A stretch of DNA of 64,000 nucleotides from Dyadobacter fermentans DSM 18053 (GCF_000023125.1 NC_013037.1:3844001-3908000), one strand, 5' to 3'. Shown: positions 34,601-43,040, numbered from the stretch's first letter. Made by a program: numbers and translations. Notes: a model not told the origin generated them from the sequence alone.

Positions 34601-35815
34601 CTACAATACTAAATCAGGATTACCCGGACCGAAGTGTTTCAAGATCACGATCGGGTCGGTTTTCGATGGGTTACTGATCGTAACACCTTCTACCGCAGCT
34701 GCTTCGGTTACGAAATATTCGTCGTTGGTGAGCTGCCCGTAGCGGATCAATGCAGGGGTTTCGATATCCCACACACCGAATTTGCCGTGGCCCTGCATCA
34801 CGATCATTCCGTATGCTCCGCCGTCTTTGATGGTTACAGTTTGTCCCGGGAAGACGGTCAGTTCCTTGGCGCTGTAGGCCTCATTTTTATAGCAAATCCA
34901 GTTTTCGCTGTATCCTTCGGCCTCCATTTCAGCCACATCTTTCACCGGTTTCGGACGCATGAAGTGTTTTTCCATCAGATTAGGATTTACATTCAAATCC
35001 CAGTCGATCACTTCCATGAGCAGGTCGTAATCGCCGATCCGGTCTTTTGGTGTGCCTTTCCAAAGCAATTCCTCCGGAATAACTGCTTCATTCACAAGCG
35101 ATTGATACATTGCGAAAATATCTGAGGCTTTTTGAGGCTCATAAGTACACAAGCTGCCCGGCGCGTGGAGCATGCCCGGAGGCACATCCCAGCCTGTTCC
35201 CGGTTCCAGACGGAACGCCTGGGAATAATTGGTAATCTTGTTATCACCCTTGGTGAAGTTCATCAGGCACTCCTTGATCTGCTCTTTGGTCGTGCCGGGC
35301 GCGATTCCAATGAATGTGTAAGGAAAATCGCCACCGTGGTTGTTCAGCTGCGGCGGGAAATAGTAGGCTTCCGGCTTGCCGTTCTGGCCCACCATCGCAG
35401 CGTGCTCGTCGCGGTGGTGAATGTGGTGTGGAAGCGGCCCCATATTGTCAAAAAACTTGGAGTACATCGGCCAGCTTTGGTATTGATCCCACAGCCTGTC
35501 GCCTATAATCTGGCCTTTCAGCTCTGCTACCGCGTCACGCAAGGTCACTTTTTGAACGCCCGATTCATCTTCCAGAACGATTTGGCTCAAACCTTCATTT
35601 TCGCCGGTAAGCGGCCCGTTTTCCGCCGGAGTTGTGGACGACAACCAACGCTCATCGATACCTCCACGCTCTCCACCCAATATGTAATAATCGTCGGGGT
35701 GCAATTTGATCCTGCGGCCGGGAACGCAAAACGAACGCGGCACCCAGGTCGGCGCCAGCCGCAAAATGCCTTTCCCCTGCTCCAATGCCTTCTCAGCTAT
35801 ACTTGAAAGTCCCAT
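34601..35815 (-). CDS. Cupin-fold protein, mannose-6-phosphate isomerase-like
   Basis: A 404-aa protein with two cupin-like halves. The first holds PLPHHIHHRDEHA (about residues 127-139), a H-x-H-type metal motif with a following E/H; the second has WDVPPGMLHAPGSLCTYE. The region EKHFMRPKPVKDVAEMEAEG and the C-terminal VTIKDGGAYGMIVMQG are again cupin-like. It resembles type I mannose-6-phosphate isomerases and related aldose-ketose isomerases, but I do not recognise a well-studied ortholog. Operon context (two TIM-barrel isomerases, a DUF4432 protein) fits a sugar isomerase role. No signal peptide. Confidence 0.65.
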   Translation of the reverse strand: MGLSSIAEKALEQGKGILRLAPTWVPRSFCVPGRRIKLHPDDYYILGGERGGIDERWLSSTTPAENGPLTGENEGLSQIVLEDESGVQKVTLRDAVAELKGQIIGDRLWDQYQSWPMYSKFFDNMGPLPHHIHHRDEHAAMVGQNGKPEAYYFPPQLNNHGGDFPYTFIGIAPGTTKEQIKECLMNFTKGDNKITNYSQAFRLEPGTGWDVPPGMLHAPGSLCTYEPQKASDIFAMYQSLVNEAVIPEELLWKGTPKDRIGDYDLLMEVIDWDLNVNPNLMEKHFMRPKPVKDVAEMEAEGYSENWICYKNEAYSAKELTVFPGQTVTIKDGGAYGMIVMQGHGKFGVWDIETPALIRYGQLTNDEYFVTEAAAVEGVTISNPSKTDPIVILKHFGPGNPDLVL

Positions 35816-35893
35816 TGTTTTTGTATTAAAGAATTGGTTTTTGGTACAAATATTATGGTGCGCTGCACCGGGTTATAAATTCATTTAAAACTC

Positions 35894-36991
35894 CTACGAT
35901 ACATTCACCTTTAATTCAAACTCCTCGATCTCTTCCTTCGCCGTTAGCACGCTCAGTTCGAGGTCGTATTCTCTGGTTTCTTCGGGTTCTAGGAAAATCA
36001 ATGTCCCGTCTTCCCGCGCTTTGGCCTGACCTGAAAGCGGGTGTGTGCTCGGCTCGATGCCCGTCACGTATTCGCCTTTGCCCCAATGCTGCCAGTTGGC
36101 GAGCCAGGGCAGTTGTTCTTTTTTGAATTTCAATGCGACAGCCAGTCCGAGCTGCTCATTGCGCAATCCACAAATGCTGTCACCGAAAATATCAGCATCC
36201 ACGTCGATCAGCGCCACCTCCTCGCCGCTGCCCAAATGCGATTCCAGCGGCGCAGGCACTTTTTTGAATGCATTTCCCTCTTTGAAAATCTTCGCATTCC
36301 CTTCGCCGTGGCGCGGGTGCCATTGACCGTTCCAGAGAATGTCCGCACCTTCGTCGACCAGCGGCCAGCCGAAGTTGAAATGGTACAGCAGCATATGCGG
36401 CGCGGCGGTGTTGGCTTTGTTGATCACCTCGTCGTGAATACGCAGCTTTGCTTCGCCCAATGTGGCGGAAATGGTTCTTTTCAGCTCCAAACTGGGTCCG
36501 AATGGCCGCGTTTCGCGGATAATGCCGGTGATGCTCATCTCATATTTCCCGGCACGCAGGTCAGGCTGGATGATGGAAATGATCTCCGCGGGCTGGTTGC
36601 CGATCAGGCCGTGCAAGCCGCGGTCGCCGTACTCGTCCGACTCAGGTCCGCCCGCGTGCGAGAGGCCGCAGGTCGTGAGCAGGCCTCCGCCGAATGTTCG
36701 GAGCCAGTCGATGCCTTTATCGGAAAACGGTTGCGGCGAAGTAACGCCGCCGTGGCTGATCCACGCCAGGCTGTGCTGGTTGTAAAATGCCTCGGCAATG
36801 TCCATCGCGCGGTCGATCACGACTTTGAAGCGCAGCCCACCGCCGGTATTAATCCACGCAATGCGGGTACCGCGCCCGGCGCCATTGTCGAGCACCGAGG
36901 TTTCGATGCCGCCCACCTGAATGGGGTTCGACACCTTGTTCTTCCAGTCTTCTGCTTGCTTTTCAATGCCTTTCCAATCGCCAATCTCCAT
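35894..36991 (-). CDS. DUF4432 family protein (aldose-1-epimerase fold)
   Basis: A 365-aa protein of the galactose-mutarotase-like superfamily. The pattern GAGRGTRIAWINTGGGLRFKV, then SHGGVTSPQPF and LRTFGGGLLTTCGLSHAGGP, then GLHGLIGNQPAEI is characteristic of DUF4432. LYHFNFGWPLVDEGADILW near residue 200 supplies the conserved histidine region of the fold, and HPLSGQAKA follows near 310. Family members are thought to be sugar epimerases or mutarotases, often in catabolic gene clusters. Cytoplasmic. It lies 78 bases upstream of the cupin gene and 87 bases downstream of the alpha/beta hydrolase gene. Confidence 0.82.
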   Translation of the reverse strand: MEIGDWKGIEKQAEDWKNKVSNPIQVGGIETSVLDNGAGRGTRIAWINTGGGLRFKVVIDRAMDIAEAFYNQHSLAWISHGGVTSPQPFSDKGIDWLRTFGGGLLTTCGLSHAGGPESDEYGDRGLHGLIGNQPAEIISIIQPDLRAGKYEMSITGIIRETRPFGPSLELKRTISATLGEAKLRIHDEVINKANTAAPHMLLYHFNFGWPLVDEGADILWNGQWHPRHGEGNAKIFKEGNAFKKVPAPLESHLGSGEEVALIDVDADIFGDSICGLRNEQLGLAVALKFKKEQLPWLANWQHWGKGEYVTGIEPSTHPLSGQAKAREDGTLIFLEPEETREYDLELSVLTAKEEIEEFELKVNVS

Positions 36992-37078
36992 TATATCTTA
37001 ATTAAACTAATAATTGTCTAAACCTGAAAAAGGCGCAAAATGCCTTGTTTTAATGCTTTTAATTGAAAAAATGCGGGA

Positions 37079-37891
37079 TCAGGCCACCGGCACGCGGCTC
37101 AGCCAGTTCCTCACACGGGCATTGAAATCTTCGGTATTTTCAAAATGGAATGCGTGCCCGAGCTTATCGTACAAGTGCAGCTCAGCACCCGGAATGCCGC
37201 CTGCGACCTCTTCGGCCATCCATACCGGCGTAAAAATGTCTTCTTTACCCCCTATCACCAATGTTGGCGCATTGATCTGGCCCAAATCGGGCAATGCATT
37301 GTGATTAATGCAAGCCGCGGCCTGCCCTTCGAGCCCGTGCAGCGGCTGCGGAAACGGATTAAACGCGTCAATCCGGCGCCCGTTTTCCAGGTCTTCATGC
37401 TGTTTCGCATCGTCCCACGACGATTTTGAAAAGATCAGCAACTGAATGTACAGGCTGAATTCCTCCGGCCGGAAACGCGCCTTGGCATTCATAATATGCT
37501 GGAAAAGCCCTTTTGCATAATTGTCGCAGCGCGCCCAGGGGCACATTAGTACCAGCGATTTCACCTTTTTCGGATGCCGGATCGCGAGCTGCTGGGCAAT
37601 GGTGCTGCCCATTGAGCATCCTACCACATGCGCATTCTCCAATTCCAAAGAATCCAGCAAACCGGCATAGTCATCCGCCATTTGCTCGGTTGAATACGGC
37701 CCGGCCGGCTTGTCGGTAAGCCCCACGCCGCGGTTATCGCCGATAATGCACCGAAAATGATGCTTCCAGTCAGCCACGTGCACATTCCACACAGCACCCG
37801 GCGCCGTGATGCCCATAATAAGCAACAAAGGCTCGCCAGAACCGCGTTCTTCGTAATAAAAGTTGATACCGTTGGTTTTGATGGTGGGCAT
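37079..37891 (-). CDS. Alpha/beta hydrolase
   Basis: A 270-aa alpha/beta hydrolase fold protein. The oxyanion-hole region is LLLIMGITAPG, the nucleophile elbow is GCSMGSTIAQQLA (serine near residue 93), and the catalytic histidine is in KLGHAFHFEN near 250. An acid is expected after LVIGGKEDIFTP. No signal peptide. Such enzymes cleave esters or lactones; in this operon a sugar lactone or acylated sugar is a reasonable but unproven substrate. Confidence 0.85.
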   Translation of the reverse strand: MPTIKTNGINFYYEERGSGEPLLLIMGITAPGAVWNVHVADWKHHFRCIIGDNRGVGLTDKPAGPYSTEQMADDYAGLLDSLELENAHVVGCSMGSTIAQQLAIRHPKKVKSLVLMCPWARCDNYAKGLFQHIMNAKARFRPEEFSLYIQLLIFSKSSWDDAKQHEDLENGRRIDAFNPFPQPLHGLEGQAAACINHNALPDLGQINAPTLVIGGKEDIFTPVWMAEEVAGGIPGAELHLYDKLGHAFHFENTEDFNARVRNWLSRVPVA

Positions 37892-37897
37892 GTTTTT

Positions 37898-38052
37898 ATG
37901 GCAGTCGGCTTTCGGCTATCGGCCGTCCGCTTTTTTGTAATGTTGATTTTAACTAAAAGAATCCAAATGTCTGACTGCCGAAAGCTGACAGCCAAAGTAC
38001 CTAGCCGACTGCCGATAGCCGACAGCCGAAGTACCTAGCCGACCGCCGAAGT
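37898..38052. repeat. GCCGAtAGCCGACAG-type inverted repeats (copy C)
   Basis: The left arm (37900-37929) reads GGCAGTCGGCTTTCGGCTAT and onward; the right part (37975-38050) has GCCGAAAGCTGACAGCC, GCCGACTGCCGATAGCCGAC and related runs, complementary to the left arm. A 15-base unit AAGTACCTAGCCGAC is directly repeated at 37995-38009 and 38029-38043. The array runs up to the stop codon of the isomerase gene at 38053. Confidence 0.8.
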
Positions 38053-38880
38053 CTAGCGCAGCCCCGGCACCAACTCCTCCTGAATCCACTTTCCGTCGTG
38101 CAATGTCACGAAATCGGGGTCTTCCAGGGCTTCTTCGCCTTCGTCTTCGCAGATGATCCAGCCGGTGTAATTGATGTCTTTCAGCCATTGGGTCACGCCG
38201 AGCAGGTCTACTTTGCCCTTGCCCATCAGGGTGAATTCGGGGTTTCCGTCCCAATCCTTGTAATGAACGTGGTTGATGAGCGACTGGTATTCTTTCATTT
38301 TCGTGAGCGGGTCCATACCGCCGTTGATGATGTGGCCCACATCGGGCGTCCAGCCGGTTACCGACGCATCCAGGCCGCCGAGCACGATTTTGTAATCTTC
38401 TTCGGTGCGGATAATGGAGCTGTGCGGCGAGTTGGGGTGGTAGCTGCACGGCACGCCTTTTTCGGCGGCACGGCGCGATACCGTGTTCACGATGTTGATC
38501 AGGCGTTTCTGGCGCTCTTCAATGTTATGCCGGCCCGTCGGGATTTGTACGGTGTTGAGCACGGCGCCGGGGAAGCGTTGCAGCACGCGGATGGCGTGGT
38601 CGGCCACTTCCCGTTCGCGGTCGGTTTCTTCGGCTTCATTCCAATCCAATGCGAGGGCCAATGCGGCGAGTTCGATGCCCTGTTCTTTCAATTTGGCTTC
38701 GAGCAGGTCGGGGTCCTGGAGGTCGCCCATCCAGGTGAAAATCGGCTGAATGCCGGTAAAGCCCGCTTTCGCGATCACTTCGATCATATGTCCTAACCGG
38801 CCCTGGTGCGTTTGGCCGCTGTTGCTCATGAACCAGGTGTAAACCTCTGACCCAAAGCGGAATGGAAGTTGCTTAGACAT
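38053..38880 (-). CDS. TIM-barrel sugar-phosphate isomerase/epimerase family protein
   Basis: A 275-aa AP_endonuc_2-type barrel of usual length. Recognisable segments are HMIEVIAKAGFTGIQPIFTWMGD near the N-terminus, VPCSYHPNSPHSS near residue 140, VTGWTPDVGHIINGGMDP (metal-binding aspartate and histidine), NHVHYKDWDGNPEF with its histidine, and WIICEDEGEEA with a glutamate. This layout is typical of inosose isomerases/dehydratases and 3-keto-glycoside lyases. It begins 31 bases after the ThuA gene ends. Exact reaction unknown. Confidence 0.87.
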   Translation of the reverse strand: MSKQLPFRFGSEVYTWFMSNSGQTHQGRLGHMIEVIAKAGFTGIQPIFTWMGDLQDPDLLEAKLKEQGIELAALALALDWNEAEETDREREVADHAIRVLQRFPGAVLNTVQIPTGRHNIEERQKRLINIVNTVSRRAAEKGVPCSYHPNSPHSSIIRTEEDYKIVLGGLDASVTGWTPDVGHIINGGMDPLTKMKEYQSLINHVHYKDWDGNPEFTLMGKGKVDLLGVTQWLKDINYTGWIICEDEGEEALEDPDFVTLHDGKWIQEELVPGLR

Positions 38881-38911
38881 TAAAAAGTTTATTTTTTCGA
38901 TTGATAAAAAA

Positions 38912-39964
38912 TCACTTCGACTTCTTCTTCTTCACTACCTCGCCCGGCATAATGAGCGAATCCCAGCCCGCCAGGTCGGAAGGCTTCACATTGGCTTTGT
39001 ACCCGCTGAAATTGAATGTGGTAGGCTTGTACGGGCCCACAAAAGCAATGTCATTGTTAGGTTTGATAGCGTTTTCCTGCCCCAGCCCCCAGAACATCGC
39101 ATTCACGATCATTCTACGGAAGCCGTCATTGAGCAAATCCTCGGAAGCACCATGCGTAGTCGTAAACGCGCGGCCTTTTTTGCCGCCTTCCATCTGGTAA
39201 TCGCGGATCCAGGCAACGGGCAACAATTCCTTTGTTGGATCGGCAGGAGAATCGGCCGTCATACCATTCAGTACCTGGCCTTTAGCGAGCACGGTGCCTT
39301 TCGGCTCAGCGGTGTAGCCGCCCGATTGCACCCACATGTCTTTCACGCCGCGCATGATCGGATGGCTTTTCTGCGCTTCGTCGATGATGATTTTGGACGA
39401 TTGTTTATGGTTAGTCCCGTAATGCGACACCCAGGTCTCACCCAAAATATGTTCCCCGAAACCATCTTTCCAGGCCGTTTTCGGACCTTTGTAATTCCAG
39501 GTGTAATGCTCCCACTTCGGGTCGTTTTTGATTTCGAATGCGTGGGTGGAAGTGCGGAATGCCACGATGGGCCCACCGCGTTTGAGGTAATTGTCAAAAT
39601 GCTGCATTTCCTGGTCGCTGAAATGCGCGAAACGCATGAACAGCACCATCAGATCGGCCTTTTCGAGCACGTCGAGGCCTTTTACATTCGAACTGCCGGG
39701 GTAAATGTAGCCATTGGAATCGAGCGCGTACACGACGGTGCAGGTGAACCCGTACTTCTTCGCCATAATGCGCGCGAGCGCCGGAAGCGATTCTTCGCCA
39801 CGGTATTCGTGGTCGGTGGCGATGAAAACGATGTTTTTGCCCACGCCAGGCCCCTTGTCGCCTTTGTACACCACGCGGTGTTTCGCGGGATTGTCCTGCG
39901 CATTCGAGGCGAAGGTTACCAGTGCAATGCCGAGCGCCAGCATTGATTTCAAAAGATTTTTCAT
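38912..39964 (-). CDS. Exported ThuA-domain protein
   Basis: A 350-aa protein with a signal peptide (SMLALGIALVTFASNAQ). The ThuA fold (glutamine-amidotransferase-like) is recognisable from KNIVFIATDHEYRGEES, DLMVLFMRFAHFSDQEMQHF and GGPIVAFRTSTHAF, followed by PVAWIRDYQMEGGKKGRAF and a C-terminal MIVNAMFWGLG. ThuA proteins occur in trehalose/disaccharide utilisation clusters that involve 3-keto sugars; their biochemical role is unsettled. Here it lies between an epimerase and an isomerase gene, so it probably acts in the periplasm on the same substrate. Confidence 0.88.
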   Translation of the reverse strand: MKNLLKSMLALGIALVTFASNAQDNPAKHRVVYKGDKGPGVGKNIVFIATDHEYRGEESLPALARIMAKKYGFTCTVVYALDSNGYIYPGSSNVKGLDVLEKADLMVLFMRFAHFSDQEMQHFDNYLKRGGPIVAFRTSTHAFEIKNDPKWEHYTWNYKGPKTAWKDGFGEHILGETWVSHYGTNHKQSSKIIIDEAQKSHPIMRGVKDMWVQSGGYTAEPKGTVLAKGQVLNGMTADSPADPTKELLPVAWIRDYQMEGGKKGRAFTTTHGASEDLLNDGFRRMIVNAMFWGLGQENAIKPNNDIAFVGPYKPTTFNFSGYKANVKPSDLAGWDSLIMPGEVVKKKKSK

Positions 39965-39989
39965 AAACCCGACTGGAAAATGTGGTTGA

Positions 39990-40841
39990 TCAGAGCCCGT
40001 GTTTCAGGCTCATTTCGCGGATGAATTTGTAGCCGTTTTCCGCAATGTCCCACGGCTCGTTAAACTCCCGCCAAACGCCGATCGCATTCGCAAAGCCCGG
40101 ATCGTTGCGTGAAAATGCCTCGATCGTCAGCCAGCCGTCATATTTGATCGCTGCCAAGGCAGCAAATGCGTCGTCCCATTTCACCTGGCCTGTGCCCGGC
40201 GTACCGCGGTCATTTTCGCTGATGTGCACGTGCGCGAGGACTGGCTGGATCGTCTGCAATCCGTTCAGATAGCTTTTTTCCTCGATATTGGAATGGTGCG
40301 TGTCAAACATCGCCCGCACGTTGGGATGGTCGGCGGCTTTCACGAGTTTGAGCAGCTGCTCCATGGTATTGCACAAATAGCATTCAAACCGGTTGAGCGC
40401 TTCCAATGCAAAGGTGATGTTAGCTTGTGCGGCATACTCAGCGGCGGCATTCAGCACTTCGCCGGCCAATGCATATTCCCGGTCTTCGGCGGGGCGGTTC
40501 ACAAACACCGTGTGCGCCGAATGGAACGGCCCGCAAATCACTTTTGAATTGAGATCATGCGCGCGGTCCACCGCCCATTTGATCTTGTCCAGCGCTTTCT
40601 GCCGAACTTCAATCGAGTCGCTTACCGGGTTTTCATCGGCTCCGAGCGTCATTACCGCGGTGGTTTCAAGACCCAGGTCTTTTACAAAACTGCCCATTCG
40701 CTGGTAAGCCGCTGCTTCCTGGGGTCCTAAATAAAACTCGGCACCGTCGTAACCAATCGTTTTCAGTCTTTCGATGATCGGAAACAGGTCATCCGAAACT
40801 GCCGCCGTCCAGGCCAGCACATTAAATCCGATTTTATTCAT
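39990..40841 (-). CDS. D-tagatose 3-epimerase-like TIM-barrel enzyme
   Basis: A 283-aa TIM barrel. The likely metal/catalytic tetrad is E147 (FALEALNRFE), D180 (MFDTHHSNIEE), H206 (HVHISENDRG) and E241 (TIEAFSRND). The spacing 33-26-35 is identical to that of D-tagatose/D-psicose 3-epimerases (E152, D185, H211, E246 in the Pseudomonas cichorii enzyme), so I assign it to this family with fair confidence; these enzymes interconvert ketohexoses at C3. A keto-sugar epimerase fits the neighbouring DUF1080, isomerase and oxidoreductase genes. Its natural substrate may differ. Confidence 0.85.
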   Translation of the reverse strand: MNKIGFNVLAWTAAVSDDLFPIIERLKTIGYDGAEFYLGPQEAAAYQRMGSFVKDLGLETTAVMTLGADENPVSDSIEVRQKALDKIKWAVDRAHDLNSKVICGPFHSAHTVFVNRPAEDREYALAGEVLNAAAEYAAQANITFALEALNRFECYLCNTMEQLLKLVKAADHPNVRAMFDTHHSNIEEKSYLNGLQTIQPVLAHVHISENDRGTPGTGQVKWDDAFAALAAIKYDGWLTIEAFSRNDPGFANAIGVWREFNEPWDIAENGYKFIREMSLKHGL

Positions 40842-40849
40842 TATGAAGG

Positions 40850-40935
40850 CTTTATGCTTTAAGCCTTAGGCTATAAGCTTTACGTTAAAGGTTTTACATC
40901 AAGCCAAAGGCCGACGGCCGACAGCCGATGTTCTA
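40850..40935. repeat. Short AAGGCTTTAtGC / GCCGACGGCCGACAGCC repeat (copy D)
   Basis: The left part (40850-40880) has AGGCTTTATGC, AAGCCTTAGGC and TATAAGCTT; the right part (40903-40927) ends GGCCGACGGCCGACAGCCGA. It is a weaker, partly AT-rich member of the same intercistronic family, between the DUF1080 and epimerase genes. Confidence 0.55.
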
Positions 40936-40939
40936 ACTA

Positions 40940-41716
40940 TTATTGTTTGATGCGCAGGTCTTTGTATTCCACTTTCATAGGCGGCCCTACGTGCACCTGT
41001 ACTCCTAAAAGGCCTTTTTTGGCGCCATTTACCGTGTCATTGTCGGTAACATCGCTCATCAGGACGTCATTAATGTAGTGTTGCAGGCGGTTTCCCTTCA
41101 CTACCAGGTGGAAAGTGTTCCAGTCTTCACTCTTGATCAATGTCTTCAAAGAGTCGGAAGATCCGAGCGAACCTACCACTTCGAAGCCGGTCCAGGCGTT
41201 TTTCGACACGTTTTTGCGGACGCCTTCGGGTGTTTTGTCGCCGGTGTATTCCTTGATCACCGTTTTCTGGCCGCGGTAGGCCAGTGTGGTGCGCTTGCGT
41301 TCTTCGTAATTCTGGCCGGTGTAGTTGTTTTTACCATCGATATCCGCCTGGTAGCCTTTCAATGCAAAAGGCACGTCGGTGAGCTGCTCGGAGCGGTAAT
41401 TAATGCCGGAGTTTCCCGCAGCTGCGATTTTGAAAGAGCCTTTGAGCTCGAAATCGCCGGGCTCGCCGCCGCGCCAGATGATGAATGAGTTCGTTTTCAG
41501 AAGCGTCTCAGGAGTGATCTCGCCTACCAGATTGCCGTTTTCAACGCGCCAGTATTTCGGATCGCCGTCCCAGCCTTTGAGCGTTTTTCCATCGAAAATG
41601 GATTTGAAGCCTTTTTCAGCTTTTTGAGCAAATGTGTCGACCTGGCTTGTGAGGGTCATCACGGCGGCCAGGAGCATTCCGGCCTTGATAAATCTGAAAC
41701 TCATTTTTGATCGCAT
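40940..41716 (-). CDS. Exported DUF1080 (3-keto-disaccharide hydrolase-type) protein
   Basis: A 258-aa protein with a signal peptide (AGMLLAAVMTLTSQVDTFAQ). The start may be M1 at 41716 or M5 at 41704; either precedes the signal. The DUF1080 (concanavalin-like) fold is plain: FKSIFDGKTLKGWDGDPKYW, VENGNLVGEI, FELKGSFKI, GNSGINYRSE, and VIKEYTGD later. Members studied in gut Bacteroides cleave 3-keto-glycosides made by Gfo/Idh/MocA oxidoreductases. Present as the second gene of the presumed operon, after the GH130-like gene, which fits that pathway. Confidence 0.9.
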   Translation of the reverse strand: MRSKMSFRFIKAGMLLAAVMTLTSQVDTFAQKAEKGFKSIFDGKTLKGWDGDPKYWRVENGNLVGEITPETLLKTNSFIIWRGGEPGDFELKGSFKIAAAGNSGINYRSEQLTDVPFALKGYQADIDGKNNYTGQNYEERKRTTLAYRGQKTVIKEYTGDKTPEGVRKNVSKNAWTGFEVVGSLGSSDSLKTLIKSEDWNTFHLVVKGNRLQHYINDVLMSDVTDNDTVNGAKKGLLGVQVHVGPPMKVEYKDLRIKQ

Positions 41717-41891
41717 TTATAGGTTTAGTGACTCCTGAACAACTGACTTCCCTTACTACAAGGGCTATTGGAATATTTATTTCTCTTAAAAAAGCAGAAA
41801 TTAATATCCAAAAATTCCTAAAAATATCTGTTGCACTATCCTGTACTAACCTGCCCGGCCGGAGTGCCCGGCCGGAGAGCCGTACCGGAGG

Positions 41892-43040
41892 CTAGTTCGG
41901 AATAGGATCGCCCGGGGCTTTTCTGGAAGGGTCGAACTCGGCAACGCCCACGCGCGAATCGGCGCAGCCGTAGTAGAGCAGCCATTTCTTCTTGTGGTAC
42001 ACCATTCCTTCAATAAAAACCGTCCCGGCCACGTATTGTCCGCTTTTTTCAAAAGGCTCCATCGGGCGGAAAAACGGCGTATCGAGGCGAGCGAGCACTT
42101 TGGTAGGATCGTTCTTGTCAAACAATACCTGCCCGGCACAGTAGCTGTTGGGAGTGAAGCGCTTGTCGCCATCTTCGCCTTTGTCGTTTTTGCCGTTATA
42201 GAGTAGTACAATGCCCTTGTCGGTGAGTATAGCCGGGGGGCCGCATTCGGTGAGGTTGCTATCGAAATAGCCTTTTCTGGGGGAAATAAGGTTAATCAAA
42301 TCGCCTTTGCTGTCCACTACCGGCTCCCAGTTCAACAGGTCGGTAGAGGTGGCGATGTTCACATTCGCTTCGCCGAAATAGAGCCAGTATTTGCCGTTGA
42401 CTTTGGCAATCACCTGTTTGTCGCCCACGAGTTTGGTAAGAATCGAGCCCGATTTTGTCCAGATATTATTGAATTTCCCGCCGTACGCTTTCGCAAATGC
42501 AGGACCTTGCTTGTCCCATTTGAGCAAATCGCGGGATGTGGCCACACCAAGGCGCGCCTTGTCTTTGTTCCATTGTGTGTAAATCACGACGTACAGCCCA
42601 TCCTCCGTAACCGCAACGCGCGGATCTTCGCAGCCGCCGGGCCATTCGTTGGCTTTCTGGCTGTCTTCGGCCGGGAAGAGCACCGGTTCTTTTCTTCTTT
42701 TGAAATGAATGCCGTCCTCGCTCTCCGCATAGCCCAGCCGCGAGGTGCGCATGCCGATTGCCTTGCCGGCTTTGTCCTCGGCGCGGTAAAGCACTACGAT
42801 CTTGCCGTTTTTCATGGTCGCGGCAGGGTTAAATGTGTCGTTCGATTCCCAATCGACCTCGCGTTTGTTCATCGGACAAAAGAAGCGTGTGGTGCTGTCG
42901 GGCGAAACGACGGGGTTCACGCCGGCAGGGCGCTTAAAACCGCCGAATGCCCAGTCGGGTAGTTTATTTTCGGTTTGGGCAAACGCCTGACCGGTCAGGA
43001 TCGATGTGCATATAGCGAAACCAGCGATAAAATTTTTCAT
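41892..43040 (-). CDS. Exported GH130-like glycoside phosphorylase/hydrolase
   Basis: A 382-aa five-bladed beta-propeller enzyme. The start at 43040 is preferred, because MKNFIAGFAICTSILTGQ begins a signal peptide; the 35 residues of the longer frame (from 43145) do not. GH130 features: FNPAATMKNGKIVVLYRAED, SRLGYAESEDGIHFKRR, the GGCEDPRV block (family GxEDPR motif), LGVATSRDLLKWDKQGP and a C-terminal VLLYNGKND. GH130 enzymes act on beta-mannosides by phosphorolysis or hydrolysis; export makes hydrolysis more likely, since phosphate is scarce in the periplasm. The assignment to GH130 is by motif; a related GH43/GH117-type propeller is possible. Confidence 0.75.
   Translation of the reverse strand: MKNFIAGFAICTSILTGQAFAQTENKLPDWAFGGFKRPAGVNPVVSPDSTTRFFCPMNKREVDWESNDTFNPAATMKNGKIVVLYRAEDKAGKAIGMRTSRLGYAESEDGIHFKRRKEPVLFPAEDSQKANEWPGGCEDPRVAVTEDGLYVVIYTQWNKDKARLGVATSRDLLKWDKQGPAFAKAYGGKFNNIWTKSGSILTKLVGDKQVIAKVNGKYWLYFGEANVNIATSTDLLNWEPVVDSKGDLINLISPRKGYFDSNLTECGPPAILTDKGIVLLYNGKNDKGEDGDKRFTPNSYCAGQVLFDKNDPTKVLARLDTPFFRPMEPFEKSGQYVAGTVFIEGMVYHKKKWLLYYGCADSRVGVAEFDPSRKAPGDPIPN

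Noticed and set aside
41850..41885. GC-rich repeat (GCCCGGCCGG twice) downstream of the GH130-like gene as a terminator inside the operon
   Set aside because: It could form a hairpin, but there is no T run and the genes on both sides look functionally linked. I leave it as an unassigned GC-rich repeat.
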